Of a DNA stretch of 64,000 nt, positions 1 to 8,694 are shown in pieces; the stretch's first letter is position 1; every line of letters starts with the position of its first letter. The notes under the pieces were generated by a model. The model worked only from the letters and a program-made list of their open reading frames with translations. It was not told where the DNA came from and did no database searches. The stretch spans positions 124,001 through 188,000 of the forward strand of contig NZ_NOXU01000024.1 of NCBI RefSeq assembly GCF_002251795.1, given 5' to 3'. The position numbers were made by a program, and so were the translations under genes. Origin of the DNA: Niveispirillum lacus (GTDB lineage: Bacteria > Pseudomonadota > Alphaproteobacteria > Azospirillales > Azospirillaceae).

Positions 1-2
1 AG

Positions 3-158
3 GCCGTTACGGCCGGCAAGGCCGCGGCCCCCACCGCCGGAGAACAGAGCCTCCTGCGTCGGTCCGCCGGCCGGGCCGGCACCGTGCTGACCGGGTGGCG
101 CGGGGTGCTGGCTCCCGGGGCACTGGCGCCGACCCGCAAGACCCTGTTGGGGGAGTAA
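3..158 (+). CDS. C-terminal end of a small phage structural protein (partial)
   Basis: An open frame enters from the left edge and ends at the TAA at 156-158, three bases before the portal gene. The visible 51 residues are Ala/Gly/Arg-rich and end in TRKTLLGE. A tail of the form RGR..TILTG....KTLLG is, from memory, typical of short proteins encoded next to the portal in podovirus-like phages. The start lies outside the window and the function is unknown. Placement in the phage cassette rests on this tail and on the tight spacing to the portal gene. Confidence 0.55.
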   Translation, partial: AVTAGKAAAPTAGEQSLLRRSAGRAGTVLTGWRGVLAPGALAPTRKTLLGE

Positions 159-161
159 GCC

Positions 162-1667
162 ATGGCCCCGCCCGACAAGAGCCCGGCCCTGCCCGATCTG
201 CTTGCGGCCAGTCTTCTGGACCGCCATGCCCGTGCCGCCGCCCGCCGCGCGGTATGGGAACCCTTGTGGCGGGAATGTTATGAACATGCCCTGCCTCAGC
301 ATGCCGGCTTTGATCCCGGTGCCGCAGATGGCGCGCGGCGCGGCGACCGGCTTTATGATGCCACTGCTGCCGATGCGGTCGACCAGTTGGCGGCATCGCT
401 GCTGGCCCAGTTGACCCCGCCCTGGTCACGCTGGATGGGCCTAACGCCAGGGCCGGTGCTGGCTGATGATCTGGCAACCCGGCTGGCACCCCTGCTGCTG
501 GAAGCATCGGAGACGTTCCATGTTCAGATTGAACGGTCCAACTTTGCGGTGGAAGCCCATCAGGCCTTTCTGGATGTGGTGACGGGCGGCACCGGGTGCC
601 TGCTGGTGGAAGAGGCCGTCCCCGGTGCGCCGTCGGCCCTGCGTTTTACCGCCGTGCCCCTGTCTGATCTGGTTCTGGAAGAGGGGGAGGAGGGGCGGCT
701 GGATCATTTGTATCGTCGCCAGCGTCTTTCCCTGGCCGAGTTAGCGGCACGCGTGCCGGTGGACCGCATCCCCGACGGGGTGAAACGCGACGGGGCCGCC
801 GACCCGACCAGACGCTTCGCCTTGGTCGAATCGGTAATGGCAGAAGGGACGGCCTGGCGCTGGCGTTTGGTACTGGCAGAGGGAGATGGACCGGTGACGC
901 TGGCCGATGGCCATTTTGCCGATATGCCGTTCATCGCGTTCCGTTGGTTGAAGGCGCCAGGCGAAACCTACGGCCGCAGCCCGGTGATGAAGGCACTGCC
1001 GGACATCAAGACCGCCAACAAGGTGGTCGAACTGGTCCTGAAAAATGCCTCCATCGCCGTCACCGGCATCTGGCAGGCGGATGATGACGGGGTGTTGAAC
1101 CCGGGGGCCATCCGGCTTGTGCCCGGAACCATTATCCCCAAGGCAGTGGGATCGGCAGGGTTGACGCCGCTGGCCAGTCCGGGGCGGTTCGATGTCAGCC
1201 AACTTGTGCTGGATGATCTGCGCGCCCGTATCCGCCATGCTTTGCTGGCCGATCGGTTGGCACCCGTGGATGGACCGCGCATGACCGCGACTGAGGTGCT
1301 GGCGCGGGGCGCGGAGATGGCGCGTATCCTGGGGGCAACCTTCGGCCGGCTGCAATCGGAGCTGCTGGTGCCCCTGGTCCGGCGGAGCCTGTCCATCCTG
1401 CGTCGACGCGGTCTGGTGCCCGATTTCGCCGCCGATGGGCGGCAGGTGATGATCCGCATCCTGTCTCCCCTGGCCCGTGCCCAGGCACAGCGCGACGCAG
1501 AAGCAACGCTGCGCTGGCTGGAGAGCGTATCGGCCCTGGGAGCCGACGCTCTGTCGGTGGTGGACCTGCCGGCCTGCGCCCGTTTTCTGGCCGATGCAGC
1601 GGGGGTACCGCCGGTCTTGATCCGCCCCCTGCCCACCGCCAGACCGATGGAGGCGGTCGATGGCTGA
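162..1667 (+). CDS. Phage portal (T7-like head-to-tail connector) protein
   Basis: 501-aa protein resembling the head-tail connector (portal) proteins of T7-like podoviruses, which form the dodecameric DNA-entry ring at one capsid vertex. Supporting features are the N-terminal WEPLWRECYEHALP segment, DQLAASLLAQLTPPWSRW and a long central region ending in FRWLKAPGETYGRSPVMKALPDIKTAN, which matches the family pattern (polar-tail connector with GExYGRSP). The length is within the usual range of about 500-550 aa. It overlaps the next gene by 8 bp, and the frame is intact with no stop or frameshift, so this is either a recent remnant or a maintained gene. The family call is fairly secure; whether particles are made is unknown. 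Confidence 0.85.
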   Translation: MAPPDKSPALPDLLAASLLDRHARAAARRAVWEPLWRECYEHALPQHAGFDPGAADGARRGDRLYDATAADAVDQLAASLLAQLTPPWSRWMGLTPGPVLADDLATRLAPLLLEASETFHVQIERSNFAVEAHQAFLDVVTGGTGCLLVEEAVPGAPSALRFTAVPLSDLVLEEGEEGRLDHLYRRQRLSLAELAARVPVDRIPDGVKRDGAADPTRRFALVESVMAEGTAWRWRLVLAEGDGPVTLADGHFADMPFIAFRWLKAPGETYGRSPVMKALPDIKTANKVVELVLKNASIAVTGIWQADDDGVLNPGAIRLVPGTIIPKAVGSAGLTPLASPGRFDVSQLVLDDLRARIRHALLADRLAPVDGPRMTATEVLARGAEMARILGATFGRLQSELLVPLVRRSLSILRRRGLVPDFAADGRQVMIRILSPLARAQAQRDAEATLRWLESVSALGADALSVVDLPACARFLADAAGVPPVLIRPLPTARPMEAVDG

Positions 1668-1926
1668 TCCCGGCTGGCCCTGGGCCGAGCCAGACATCCC
1701 GTCGGCAGCCGAAAATCAACTGGCTGCTGCCTGTGCCCGGTTGTTCGCCGGGGCCGATGGGCAGCTTCTGCTGTCGCACCTGACCCGAACCTTTCTGGGC
1801 AGCAGCCCTGGCCCTGATGTGACGGAGGCGCGGCTACGTCATCTGGAGGGCCAGCGCGCCCTGGTCCTGACCCTTCGCCATATGGCCGTGCGCGGCGGCC
1901 TATCCTTACCCCCCATCCTTGCCTGA
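1660..1926 (+). CDS. Bbp19-like small phage protein
   Basis: 88-aa protein overlapping the end of the portal gene by 8 bp. The pattern ARLFAGADGQLLLSHLTRTF followed by a short basic and hydrophobic tail (LEGQRALVLTLRHM) resembles the Bbp19-type phage proteins found between portal and scaffold genes in podoviruses. The exact role of that family is not known to me. No catalytic motif is visible. Its position between portal and scaffold supports a head-morphogenesis context. Confidence 0.6.
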   Translation: MADPGWPWAEPDIPSAAENQLAAACARLFAGADGQLLLSHLTRTFLGSSPGPDVTEARLRHLEGQRALVLTLRHMAVRGGLSLPPILA

Positions 1927-1936
1927 GGTGCACCCC

Positions 1937-2665
1937 ATGGACATGACAAAGACCGATGACACAACCATCAACCCCGCAGATGCCGCCAGCGCTATTCCCA
2001 CCCGGCCAGAGCAGGTACCGGCGAAGTTCTGGGACCCGGCAACCGGCAGCATCCGGGTCGAGGCCTTACTGAAATCCTATCTGGAGTTGGAACGGCGAAT
2101 GTCCACGCCCGCCGATCCCGTGGCGGAGAAGTCCCGTCTCCTGTCGCTTCTGGGGGTGCCGGAAAAACCGGACGGTTACTGCATCCGCTGCGACCACGGA
2201 CTGTTCGAGCCGGATGCGGAGATCAATAACCGCTTGCATGGCGCCGGGTTCACACCAGAACAAGCCCAACTGCTATATGATCTGGCGGCCGAACGTATGC
2301 TGCCACTGCTGGGAGAGATGGCGGCTGGCTATCAGGCGGAAGCGGAACTGGAGAAACTGGCCAGCCATTTCGGGGGTACCGAAAAATGGCTGGAACTGTC
2401 GGGTCAGCTCCTGGCCTGGGGGCAGCGTAACCTGCCAGCCCCGCTACTGGAGGCGCTGTCGGGCACGGCTGACGGGGTGATGGCACTGCACCGGTTGATG
2501 GCGGAAGGCAGCGGTGAGCCCAAACCCCTGCGCAGTGAGGGCCAGACCGATACGGAGGTTGCAGGCGACCTCAACCGCATGATCGCGGATCCCCGTTACT
2601 GGCGCGACCGCGACCCTACCTTCATCGCCAAGGTCACGGAAGGGTTCCGCCGGGCCTATGGGTGA
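1937..2665 (+). CDS. Phage capsid assembly (scaffolding) protein
   Basis: 242 aa. The N-terminal part has RPEQVPAKFWDPATGSIR, a pattern common in phage scaffold/capsid-assembly proteins of T7-like viruses. The C-terminus DPRYWRDRDPTFIAKVTEGF is the typical end of that family. Scaffolds guide polymerisation of the major capsid protein and then leave the prohead. The ATG at 1937 was chosen because GAGGTG lies 7 nt upstream; a TTG at 1919 is the only longer option. The major capsid gene normally follows, but here a host regulator gene follows on the other strand, so the cassette appears truncated on this side. Confidence 0.7.
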   Translation: MDMTKTDDTTINPADAASAIPTRPEQVPAKFWDPATGSIRVEALLKSYLELERRMSTPADPVAEKSRLLSLLGVPEKPDGYCIRCDHGLFEPDAEINNRLHGAGFTPEQAQLLYDLAAERMLPLLGEMAAGYQAEAELEKLASHFGGTEKWLELSGQLLAWGQRNLPAPLLEALSGTADGVMALHRLMAEGSGEPKPLRSEGQTDTEVAGDLNRMIADPRYWRDRDPTFIAKVTEGFRRAYG

Positions 2666-2702
2666 CCAGAGCGGCGGCGAATGGTGACTGAACAGAGAAG
2701 GG

Positions 2703-4145
2703 TCACACAGTACCAACGCTGACATAGCTGGAAACACCGCGGATATGCTCATCCACCGCCAGCCGGTGCGACAGGGGCGGGAAGGCGCGCTGGGTGCAAT
2801 CCAGACGCGGACAGATACGACAATTGACGCCGATCGGCGTGGCGGACTCGACATTCGACAGGTCCAGGCCATCGGCATAAACCAACTGTCCCGCATGGGC
2901 CAGGTCACAGCCGATGGCCACCGCAAATTGCCGGGCCGGCTGTTTCCAGCCGCCACCCGGCTTTTCCACCGACCGCACAACAGAAAGGAAGGCTGTACCA
3001 TCCGGCATACGGGCCAACTGTGTCTGGATTTCCCCTGGTCGACGGAAGGCATCATGAAGGTTCCAACGCGGGCAAGCCCCCCCGAAGCGGGCAAAATGGA
3101 AACCGGGGGTGGCGCTGAAGCGTTTCGACATATTGCCCGCCGGATCGACGCGGGCAAAAAAGAAAGGAACCCCCTTTGCTCCAGGCCGTTGCAGGGCCGT
3201 CAGCCGGTGACAGACCTGTTCGTAACTGGCCACAAAACGGCGGGACAGGATCTCGATATCATACCGCACCTCCTTGGCGGCGGTCAGAAACCGGCCATAG
3301 GGCATCATGATGGCCGAGGCGACATAGTTGGCTAGCCCCACCCGCGCCAGCCGGCGCGATTCATCATGGCTGAACGTGCCGCGTGCCACCGCAGCGTCCA
3401 GAAGTGCGGCTTGACCCAGCAACGCCGCCTGGCTGGCCAGTTGAAAGGTGCGGCCCGCAGGGTCCAGCATCTCGGAGATCAGCACCCGCTTGGAATGCCG
3501 GTCATAGCGACAGACGGCCCCCCCCATCACGTCATTGGGCATCAAGCGCACACGCACCCCGTGCCTTTTCTGCAAATGCGCGGCCAGTGTGCCGTAGAGA
3601 TTGCCACTATCCAGGTCACCATCAATCCAAAGGCTTTCCGACGCGATCTCCAGATCAGGAAAATGATTCTGCTCGGCCTGAAAAAACTCCGACACTTCCT
3701 CCTGCGGGAAGGCCTGGGCCCCCATGACCTGCAATTTGTCTCGGTCGGCGACCTTTTCGGCCAAGGCTCCCAGATCTTCGCGCGCCTCCCGATAGGCGCG
3801 ATACATGGAGATGATGGCATGGCCCAGATTGGGCGCGGCAGCCGCGACCTCCTTCATATCCTGGGCCTTGATATCACCCGCCTCAAACAGCGGGTCGGCA
3901 AACACCTCGCGCAGGGACGCCACCAGCCGTGTTTCGTCATCCTCGGCAAAGCTCGCCATATCAATGCCATAGACCGACGCGATCTTGAGCAACAGGGGAA
4001 CGGTCAGGGGACGTTGGTTGGCTTCAATCAGGTTCAGATAACTGGGCGAAATGCCGATTTCATCCGCCATCTGCGCCTGGGTCATTTTCAGGTCACGGCG
4101 CAGACGGCGAACCTTGTGGCCCAGCATGGCCTTCTTGTCGGACAT
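2703..4145 (-). CDS. ScfR/RamB-type transcriptional regulator (Xre HTH, ImmA-like domain)
   Basis: 480 aa. An N-terminal Xre helix-turn-helix lies at about residues 10-65 (LRRDLKMTQAQMADEIGISP, then YLNLIEANQRPL). A long middle region of the IrrE/ImmA-like type follows, then a cysteine-containing C-terminal domain with GVNCRICPRLDC, the layout of short-chain-fatty-acid/acetate regulators (ScfR, RamB, MccR group). These bind acyl-CoA-type signals and control glyoxylate-shunt, propionate or acetate genes. It lies 4 nt downstream of the DUF3052-like gene and divergent to isocitrate lyase, so control of aceA is the obvious inference. The ATG is followed by SDKKAMLGHKVRRLR, as in homologues. Confidence 0.85.
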   Translation of the reverse strand: MSDKKAMLGHKVRRLRRDLKMTQAQMADEIGISPSYLNLIEANQRPLTVPLLLKIASVYGIDMASFAEDDETRLVASLREVFADPLFEAGDIKAQDMKEVAAAAPNLGHAIISMYRAYREAREDLGALAEKVADRDKLQVMGAQAFPQEEVSEFFQAEQNHFPDLEIASESLWIDGDLDSGNLYGTLAAHLQKRHGVRVRLMPNDVMGGAVCRYDRHSKRVLISEMLDPAGRTFQLASQAALLGQAALLDAAVARGTFSHDESRRLARVGLANYVASAIMMPYGRFLTAAKEVRYDIEILSRRFVASYEQVCHRLTALQRPGAKGVPFFFARVDPAGNMSKRFSATPGFHFARFGGACPRWNLHDAFRRPGEIQTQLARMPDGTAFLSVVRSVEKPGGGWKQPARQFAVAIGCDLAHAGQLVYADGLDLSNVESATPIGVNCRICPRLDCTQRAFPPLSHRLAVDEHIRGVSSYVSVGTV

Positions 4146-4149
4146 GGGG

Positions 4150-4542
4150 TCAGCCTCCCTTCCGCGTGATCACCTTCACCTCGTCCCGATATCGGAACCG
4201 CAGGGCGGACCAGTCATCATCAATCGCGATCTGGGACACCGGGATCATGCCCTCACCGGTCAGCCGGCCCCATCCCGCATCGCGGGAAAGATCGCTGCGG
4301 AGTGACCCGCTTTTTTTGGGATGGGCCACCCAGAAGGCGCCGCCACCTTTGTAAAGCGGCAGCATACGGTCAGTGAGCGGCCCCAACGCCGTAACATTGG
4401 CCGCGAAGCCCAGTAGAAGGTCAATATCGCCCTCAGGCCGTTTGGCTGGCAAACCAATGATCTGCTGAAGTTTTTCAGGGACATCCAACATCCAGGCCCG
4501 TTTCCCCGGTTTGAACCCAAGCTTTTCCGCAATGGTCTTCAT
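4150..4542 (-). CDS. DUF3052-like small protein
   Basis: 130 aa, no signal peptide or membrane segment. It begins [22 protein letters not shown], then has a central hydrophobic strand ([12 protein letters not shown]) and [10 protein letters not shown], and ends with a WSALRFRYR strand. This layout (LGIKPG.., WxAxPKK, WSxLRF) is that of DUF3052 proteins, whose function is unknown. It is the first gene of a likely two-gene operon with the ScfR-type regulator (4 nt apart), reading away from aceA. A role in acyl-CoA or acetate sensing would be speculation. Confidence 0.65.
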   Translation of the reverse strand: MKTIAEKLGFKPGKRAWMLDVPEKLQQIIGLPAKRPEGDIDLLLGFAANVTALGPLTDRMLPLYKGGGAFWVAHPKKSGSLRSDLSRDAGWGRLTGEGMIPVSQIAIDDDWSALRFRYRDEVKVITRKGG

Positions 4543-4775
4543 TGCTCAACCACCCAGCCGCCTCACCCCCTCAATTTACAGAATTTACAACATCACAGCA
4601 ACCGGCATTACAGAGTGTGACAGCAATACTATTTTACGAAAATCACTGTATTGATAATTTTATGTCTGAGGTCCATCTTCAGCTCAACGGCGCTGCACTG
4701 CACACTAAACGGTGCAAAGACAATAGCAGCCCGCATGAGACACCAGAGAGCCCCACCAGGCCAGGAGTTGAGAGC
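4543..4775. promoter_or_regulatory. Divergent regulatory region between DUF3052/scfR operon and aceA
   Basis: A 233-bp AT-richer gap holds both outward promoters. Visible elements are AATTTACA repeated at 4573-4580 and 4582-4589 (9-bp period), and TGCAC at 4694-4698 and 4699-4703 facing GTGCA at 4712-4716, giving an inverted repeat with an 8-nt spacer. The GTGCAAAG part resembles the TTTGCAAA-like core reported for RamB-type regulators, but the match is weak. AGGAG at 4763-4767 is the aceA ribosome site. Operator status is inference. Confidence 0.4.
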
Positions 4776-6062
4776 ATGTCCCCGTTGGACCAGACCCAGA
4801 GCATCGATATCGCCGCCATCCATGCCAAGCGCTATGACGGGATCAAGCGTGACTTCACGGCCGAGGATGTGCGCCGCCTGTCCGGGTCGGTAAAGATCGA
4901 ATATACGCTGGCTGAAATGGGCGCACGGCGCCTGTGGGAACTGCTGCACACCCGTCCTTATGTCCACACGCTGGGTGCCTTCACCGGCAATCAGGCCCTG
5001 CAGCATGTCAAGGCCGGCCTGGAAGCCATCTATCTCTCGGGCTGGCAGGTGGCGGCCGACGCCAATCTGGCCGGTCAGATGTATCCCGATCAGTCGCTCT
5101 ATCCCGCCAACTCCGTTCCCGCCGTTGTGAAGCGCATCAACAATGCGTTCCAGCGCGCCGACCAGATCCAGACAGCCGAAGGCAAGGGCGACACCTATTG
5201 GTTTGCACCGATCATCGCCGATGCCGAGGCCGGGTTTGGTGGACCGCTGAACGCCTTCGAGCTGATGAAGGGCATGATTGAGGCTGGTGCTGCGGCGGTC
5301 CACTTCGAAGACCAGCTCGCGTCGGAAAAGAAGTGCGGCCATCTGGGCGGCAAGGTGCTGATCCCCATTCAGCAGTTCATCCGTACCCTGAATGCTGGTC
5401 GCCTGGCCGCCGATGTCTGCGGTACCAGCACCCTGGTTGTCGCCCGTACCGACGCCGAGTCGGCCCAGTTGATCACCAGCGATATCGATGAACGCGATCA
5501 TCCCTTCATTGATCGCAACGACCGCACCCCGGAAGGCTTCTTCCGTATCAAGAAGGGGGTTGGCGTCGATTACTGTATCGCCCGCGCTCTGGAATATGCC
5601 CCCTATTCCGACCTGATGTGGTGGGAAACCAGCAAGCCGAACCTGGACGAGGCCCGCCGCTTCGCCGAGGCCGTCCATAAGAAGTTCCCCGGCAAGATGC
5701 TGGCCTATAATTGCTCGCCCTCCTTCAATTGGAAGGCCAACCTGGACGATGCCACCATCGCCAAATATCAGGCAGAGCTGGGTGCGATGGGCTACAAGTA
5801 CCAGTTCGTGACCCTGGCTGGTTTCCACAGCCTGAACCTGGCCACCTTCGAGCTGGCCAAGGGTTACAAAGAACGCGGAATGGCCGCCTACTCCGAAATG
5901 CAGCAGCGCGAATTCGCCGCTGTTGAACAGGGTTTCACGGCCGTGAAGCACCAGCGTGAAGTGGGTACCGGTTACTTCGACGCAGTGGCCGTGGCCATTT
6001 CGGGCGGCACGTCTTCCACGACGGCCATGAAAGACAGTACCGAAACCGATCAGTTCCATTGA
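4776..6062 (+). CDS. aceA: Isocitrate lyase
   Basis: 428 aa. Cleaves isocitrate to glyoxylate and succinate, the first step of the glyoxylate shunt needed for growth on acetate and fatty acids. The catalytic signature [11 protein letters not shown] is at about residues 185-195, with FEDQLASEK before it; the substrate-loop and C-terminal segments ([19 protein letters not shown]) are present. The frame stays open upstream to 4542, but the ATG at 4776 has AGGAG at 4763-4767 and gives the normal length of short bacterial ICLs. No malate synthase is in the window. Regulation by the divergent ScfR-type protein is likely. Confidence 0.96.
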   Translation: MSPLDQTQSIDIAAIHAKRYDGIKRDFTAEDVRRLSGSVKIEYTLAEMGARRLWELLHTRPYVHTLGAFTGNQALQHVKAGLEAIYLSGWQVAADANLAGQMYPDQSLYPANSVPAVVKRINNAFQRADQIQTAEGKGDTYWFAPIIADAEAGFGGPLNAFELMKGMIEAGAAAVHFEDQLASEKKCGHLGGKVLIPIQQFIRTLNAGRLAADVCGTSTLVVARTDAESAQLITSDIDERDHPFIDRNDRTPEGFFRIKKGVGVDYCIARALEYAPYSDLMWWETSKPNLDEARRFAEAVHKKFPGKMLAYNCSPSFNWKANLDDATIAKYQAELGAMGYKYQFVTLAGFHSLNLATFELAKGYKERGMAAYSEMQQREFAAVEQGFTAVKHQREVGTGYFDAVAVAISGGTSSTTAMKDSTETDQFH

Positions 6063-6340
6063 GTCGGACAAGGGTCGGTTGGTGAGCAACCGTTAACAGC
6101 TTTGATCCGCCCTTCTTCCTGAACGGGAGGGCGGGTCCGCCGGAGGAAGGGGCTGCATCCTTTCTCTGGCTCTTGGCCCCCCAGGCTGGAACCTTTCCGC
6201 TTCGCTTCCGCGCTGGATGGGAGGATGCGGCGGAGAGCCGGTGGACGGCGCGATGGATCGCCGACTGCACCGGATCGTACCGGTTACGGGGCCCTTTCAG
6301 ACTGGCACTACCGGGCGATGGTAAGCGCTCTCCCCCATAG

Positions 6341-6440
6341 CCCCTTCCGGGGTCCGGCCCGCACCCGGGCCCCGGACTTCGATCCCAGGATGAAGGCGCA
6401 CCGCTCCACCCGGCGACAGGGTTGGGCGGTGCGTCTTCAT
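6341..6440 (+). other. Two strong consecutive hairpins in a 425-bp intergenic region
   Basis: The gap 6063-6487 has no convincing gene. Its 3' half folds strongly. GTCCGG (6352-6357) pairs with CCGGAC (6372-6377). A longer hairpin pairs ATGAAG plus CGCACCGC (6390-6404) with GCGGTGCG plus CTTCAT (6426-6440); one G.U pair bridges the two halves, giving a 15-bp stem with a CCC/GGG inner pair. No T-run follows, so it is not a standard terminator. A smaller hairpin (CGGTTG 6076-6081 with CAACCG 6087-6092) sits just after aceA and may help termination there. Confidence 0.45.
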
Positions 6441-6487
6441 GTGCCTGCTCTTCGCCGCAGATTCTCCAACCAAGAGGAGACCCATTG

Positions 6488-6625
6488 ATGGATGGTTCTA
6501 CCCCCCTCGTCCTGACGGAGGATCAGAGGCTGACAACGGCACCTCCGCCGACGGAATCCGGCGAATGGGTGGCCGTTCGGGCCGGTGACAATGCCCTGAT
6601 GATCTGGTTCCCGACTGAAAAGTGA
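6488..6625 (+). CDS. Candidate 45-aa microprotein
   Basis: A short ORF with AGAGGAGA at 6472-6480 ending 7 nt before the ATG, a better ribosome site than most genes here. The peptide is acidic, starts MDGSTPLVLTEDQ, contains TESGEWVAVRAG and ends MIWFPTEK. It has no signal peptide, membrane segment or Cys residues. It lies below the 6390-6440 hairpin and above the amine oxidase gene. I do not recognise the family; it could be a small regulator, a leader peptide or spurious. The ribosome site is the main support. Confidence 0.45.
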   Translation: MDGSTPLVLTEDQRLTTAPPPTESGEWVAVRAGDNALMIWFPTEK

Positions 6626-6760
6626 CCCTCAGCCTCACAGGTAAGATCAGCGCCCAGTGGCATGGGGGAAGTCTGCGGACGGACACCGCCCCTTTCTGAC
6701 CCGCTCTGACAAACGCCCTGGCGTCCATCACCGGGGACCGCCATTTCAGACCTGGAAAAT

Positions 6761-6809
6761 ATGACCAGTACAATATTAACGAGTAAATAATTTGCTGGTC
6801 ATACGACCA
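6761..6809. promoter_or_regulatory. Candidate operator/promoter of the amine oxidase locus
   Basis: In the AT-rich leader of the amine oxidase gene, ATGACCAG (6761-6768) and CTGGTCAT (6795-6802) form a perfect 8-bp inverted repeat with a 26-nt spacer. TGGTC (6796-6800) also pairs with GACCA (6805-6809) across 4 nt. Three TGGTC/GACCA half-sites in 49 bp, in a stretch far lower in GC than its surroundings, suggest a regulator site. TGGT..ACCA is reminiscent of GntR-family operators, but no regulator gene is adjacent. Confidence 0.45.
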
Positions 6810-6897
6810 AACGTTAGTCTCTCGCCATACCAGCAGGGTTGGGGCGAACCGGACAGGCGGGCAGCCCCCAAAGCCCGCCAGTGGGGAGACCAACGGA

Positions 6898-8607
6898 ATG
6901 AGCGACATATTGGATATCGCGATCGTCGGCGGCGGCGTCACCGGCACCTATTGTGCTTGGCGTCTGACGGGCGATCAGGGGATCACGGGCGCCAAGGTGG
7001 CGATGTTCGAATATAGCGACCGCATCGGCGGCCGGCTTTACACCAAGACCATTCCCGGCATGCCCAACATCGCCGCCGAACTGGGCGGCATGCGCTATAT
7101 CCCGCCCAGCGAGGAGGACGACGCCTCCAACCAGCCGATGGTCAGCAATCTGATCGACGCGCTGGGCCTGCCCTCGCATGTCTTCCTGATGGGCAACCCC
7201 AAGCCGGGTCCCGACGGGCAGCCCATCGGCGAGAAGGACAACATCTTCTTCCTGCGCGGCAAGCACCTGAAGATGAAGGAGCAGTCCGACCCGGACAAGG
7301 TGCCCTACAACCTGTCCTGGAATGAACGCGGCAAGAGCGTGAATGACCTGCAGGTCTTCGCCTTCGATCTGCTGGTGCCGAAGAACCGGCGGAACTCGCT
7401 GGATGCGCTGATGGACACAACCGTGTTCGGGCATCCGCTCTACACTTACGGTTTCTGGAACCTGATGAGCCAGACCCTGTCGTCGGAGGCCTATCAGTTC
7501 ATGAAGGATGCCGGCGGCTATGATGCCAATGTCGCCAACGCCAATGCCGTGGCGCAGTTGCCGGCCACCGAATATGCCAATACCAGCGGGTTCAAGGCCA
7601 TCACGGGCGGCTATCAGCGCCTGCCCCTGACGCTGGCGGAAAAGGCGGCGGCCCAGGGCACCGATATCCGCATGAATCGCCGCATTTCGCGCATCGAACG
7701 TGGAGAGGACGGCGTTTACAGCCTTACCGTGGTCGAAACGGAAACCCAGCTTGTCTATGCCGACCTGGGCGGCCTGCGGGAGGTGACGCGCGACAAGGAA
7801 GGGGTGGAGCCCAGCATCGTGAAGGCCAAGGACATCATCCTGGCCCTGCCGCGCCGGTCGCTGGAACTGATCGAATGGGTGGAATGGAAACAGCCCGACG
7901 TGAAGGCCATGGTCGATTCGGTGCTGATCCAGGACGCGTTCAAGCTGCTGCTGGCCTATGATTATCCCTGGTGGGAGGCGCAGGGCCTGGTGGCCGGTCG
8001 CTCCATCACCGACCTTCCCGTGCGCCAGATCTATTATTTCGGAACGGAGGAGGATCAGCCGCATGGGGAGAAGGGCAACACCCGTTCCCTGCTAATGGCG
8101 TCTTACAATGACATCACCACTGTTCCTTTCTGGAAGGGTCTGGAAAAGGGTGCGCCCTTCCTGGGCCGCCTGCCCGAAGGGGTGAAGGGTGTCGCCAAGG
8201 AGAAATCCGGATCGGGCGAGGAAGGCACGCCTGTGCCGCTGGCCGAATGCATTGCCACCGACGCCATGGTGGCCAGCGCGCATGCGCAGATCCTGGCTGT
8301 TCATGGTCTGGTCGATGTCGATAAGCCCTATTCCGCCATCTATCATGACTGGTCCGGCGACCCGTATGGCGGCGGCTGGCACGAATGGAAGGCCGGTTTC
8401 CGTTACGACAAGCTGATGCCCGCCATCCGCCAGCCGGTGCCGAAGGACCGCGTCTTCATCTGTGGCGAGGCCTATTCCAACAATCAGGGCTGGGTCGAGG
8501 GCTGCTTGCAGACGGCAGAGCATGTGCTGCTGGAGAAGTTCGACCTGCCCTGGCCCGCCTATCTGGCGCACCTGAAGGACCAGAAGGCCGCCGTCCTGGG
8601 GCCGTAA
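6898..8607 (+). CDS. FAD-dependent amine/L-amino-acid oxidase family protein
   Basis: 569 aa flavoprotein of the amine oxidase superfamily. The dinucleotide-binding motif is IAIVGGGVTGTYCA at about residues 7-20, followed by FEYSDRIGGRLYT with the GGR flavin motif. The C-terminal FAD segment is VFICGEAYSNNQGWVEGCLQTAEHVL. The size and end motif fit L-amino acid oxidase/tryptophan monooxygenase-like enzymes rather than small monoamine oxidases. There is no signal peptide, so it is cytoplasmic. It is followed 87 nt later by a 2-oxoacid decarboxylase, which suggests it makes the 2-oxoacid (or amide) used next. The substrate cannot be read from sequence. GGGGAGAC precedes the ATG. Confidence 0.8.
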   Translation: MSDILDIAIVGGGVTGTYCAWRLTGDQGITGAKVAMFEYSDRIGGRLYTKTIPGMPNIAAELGGMRYIPPSEEDDASNQPMVSNLIDALGLPSHVFLMGNPKPGPDGQPIGEKDNIFFLRGKHLKMKEQSDPDKVPYNLSWNERGKSVNDLQVFAFDLLVPKNRRNSLDALMDTTVFGHPLYTYGFWNLMSQTLSSEAYQFMKDAGGYDANVANANAVAQLPATEYANTSGFKAITGGYQRLPLTLAEKAAAQGTDIRMNRRISRIERGEDGVYSLTVVETETQLVYADLGGLREVTRDKEGVEPSIVKAKDIILALPRRSLELIEWVEWKQPDVKAMVDSVLIQDAFKLLLAYDYPWWEAQGLVAGRSITDLPVRQIYYFGTEEDQPHGEKGNTRSLLMASYNDITTVPFWKGLEKGAPFLGRLPEGVKGVAKEKSGSGEEGTPVPLAECIATDAMVASAHAQILAVHGLVDVDKPYSAIYHDWSGDPYGGGWHEWKAGFRYDKLMPAIRQPVPKDRVFICGEAYSNNQGWVEGCLQTAEHVLLEKFDLPWPAYLAHLKDQKAAVLGP

Positions 8608-8694
8608 GCCGTCGCGCGATAGGGGCGCCCGCTTGCACGGGCGCCCCGCCTGATCCGATCCATCCGCATTGCTTGCCCACGGGAGATGGCGCCC

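Noticed and set aside
4629-6089. 486-aa open frame opposite aceA
   Set aside because: Antisense shadow of the high-GC aceA gene; no family resemblance and the sense frame is a full isocitrate lyase.
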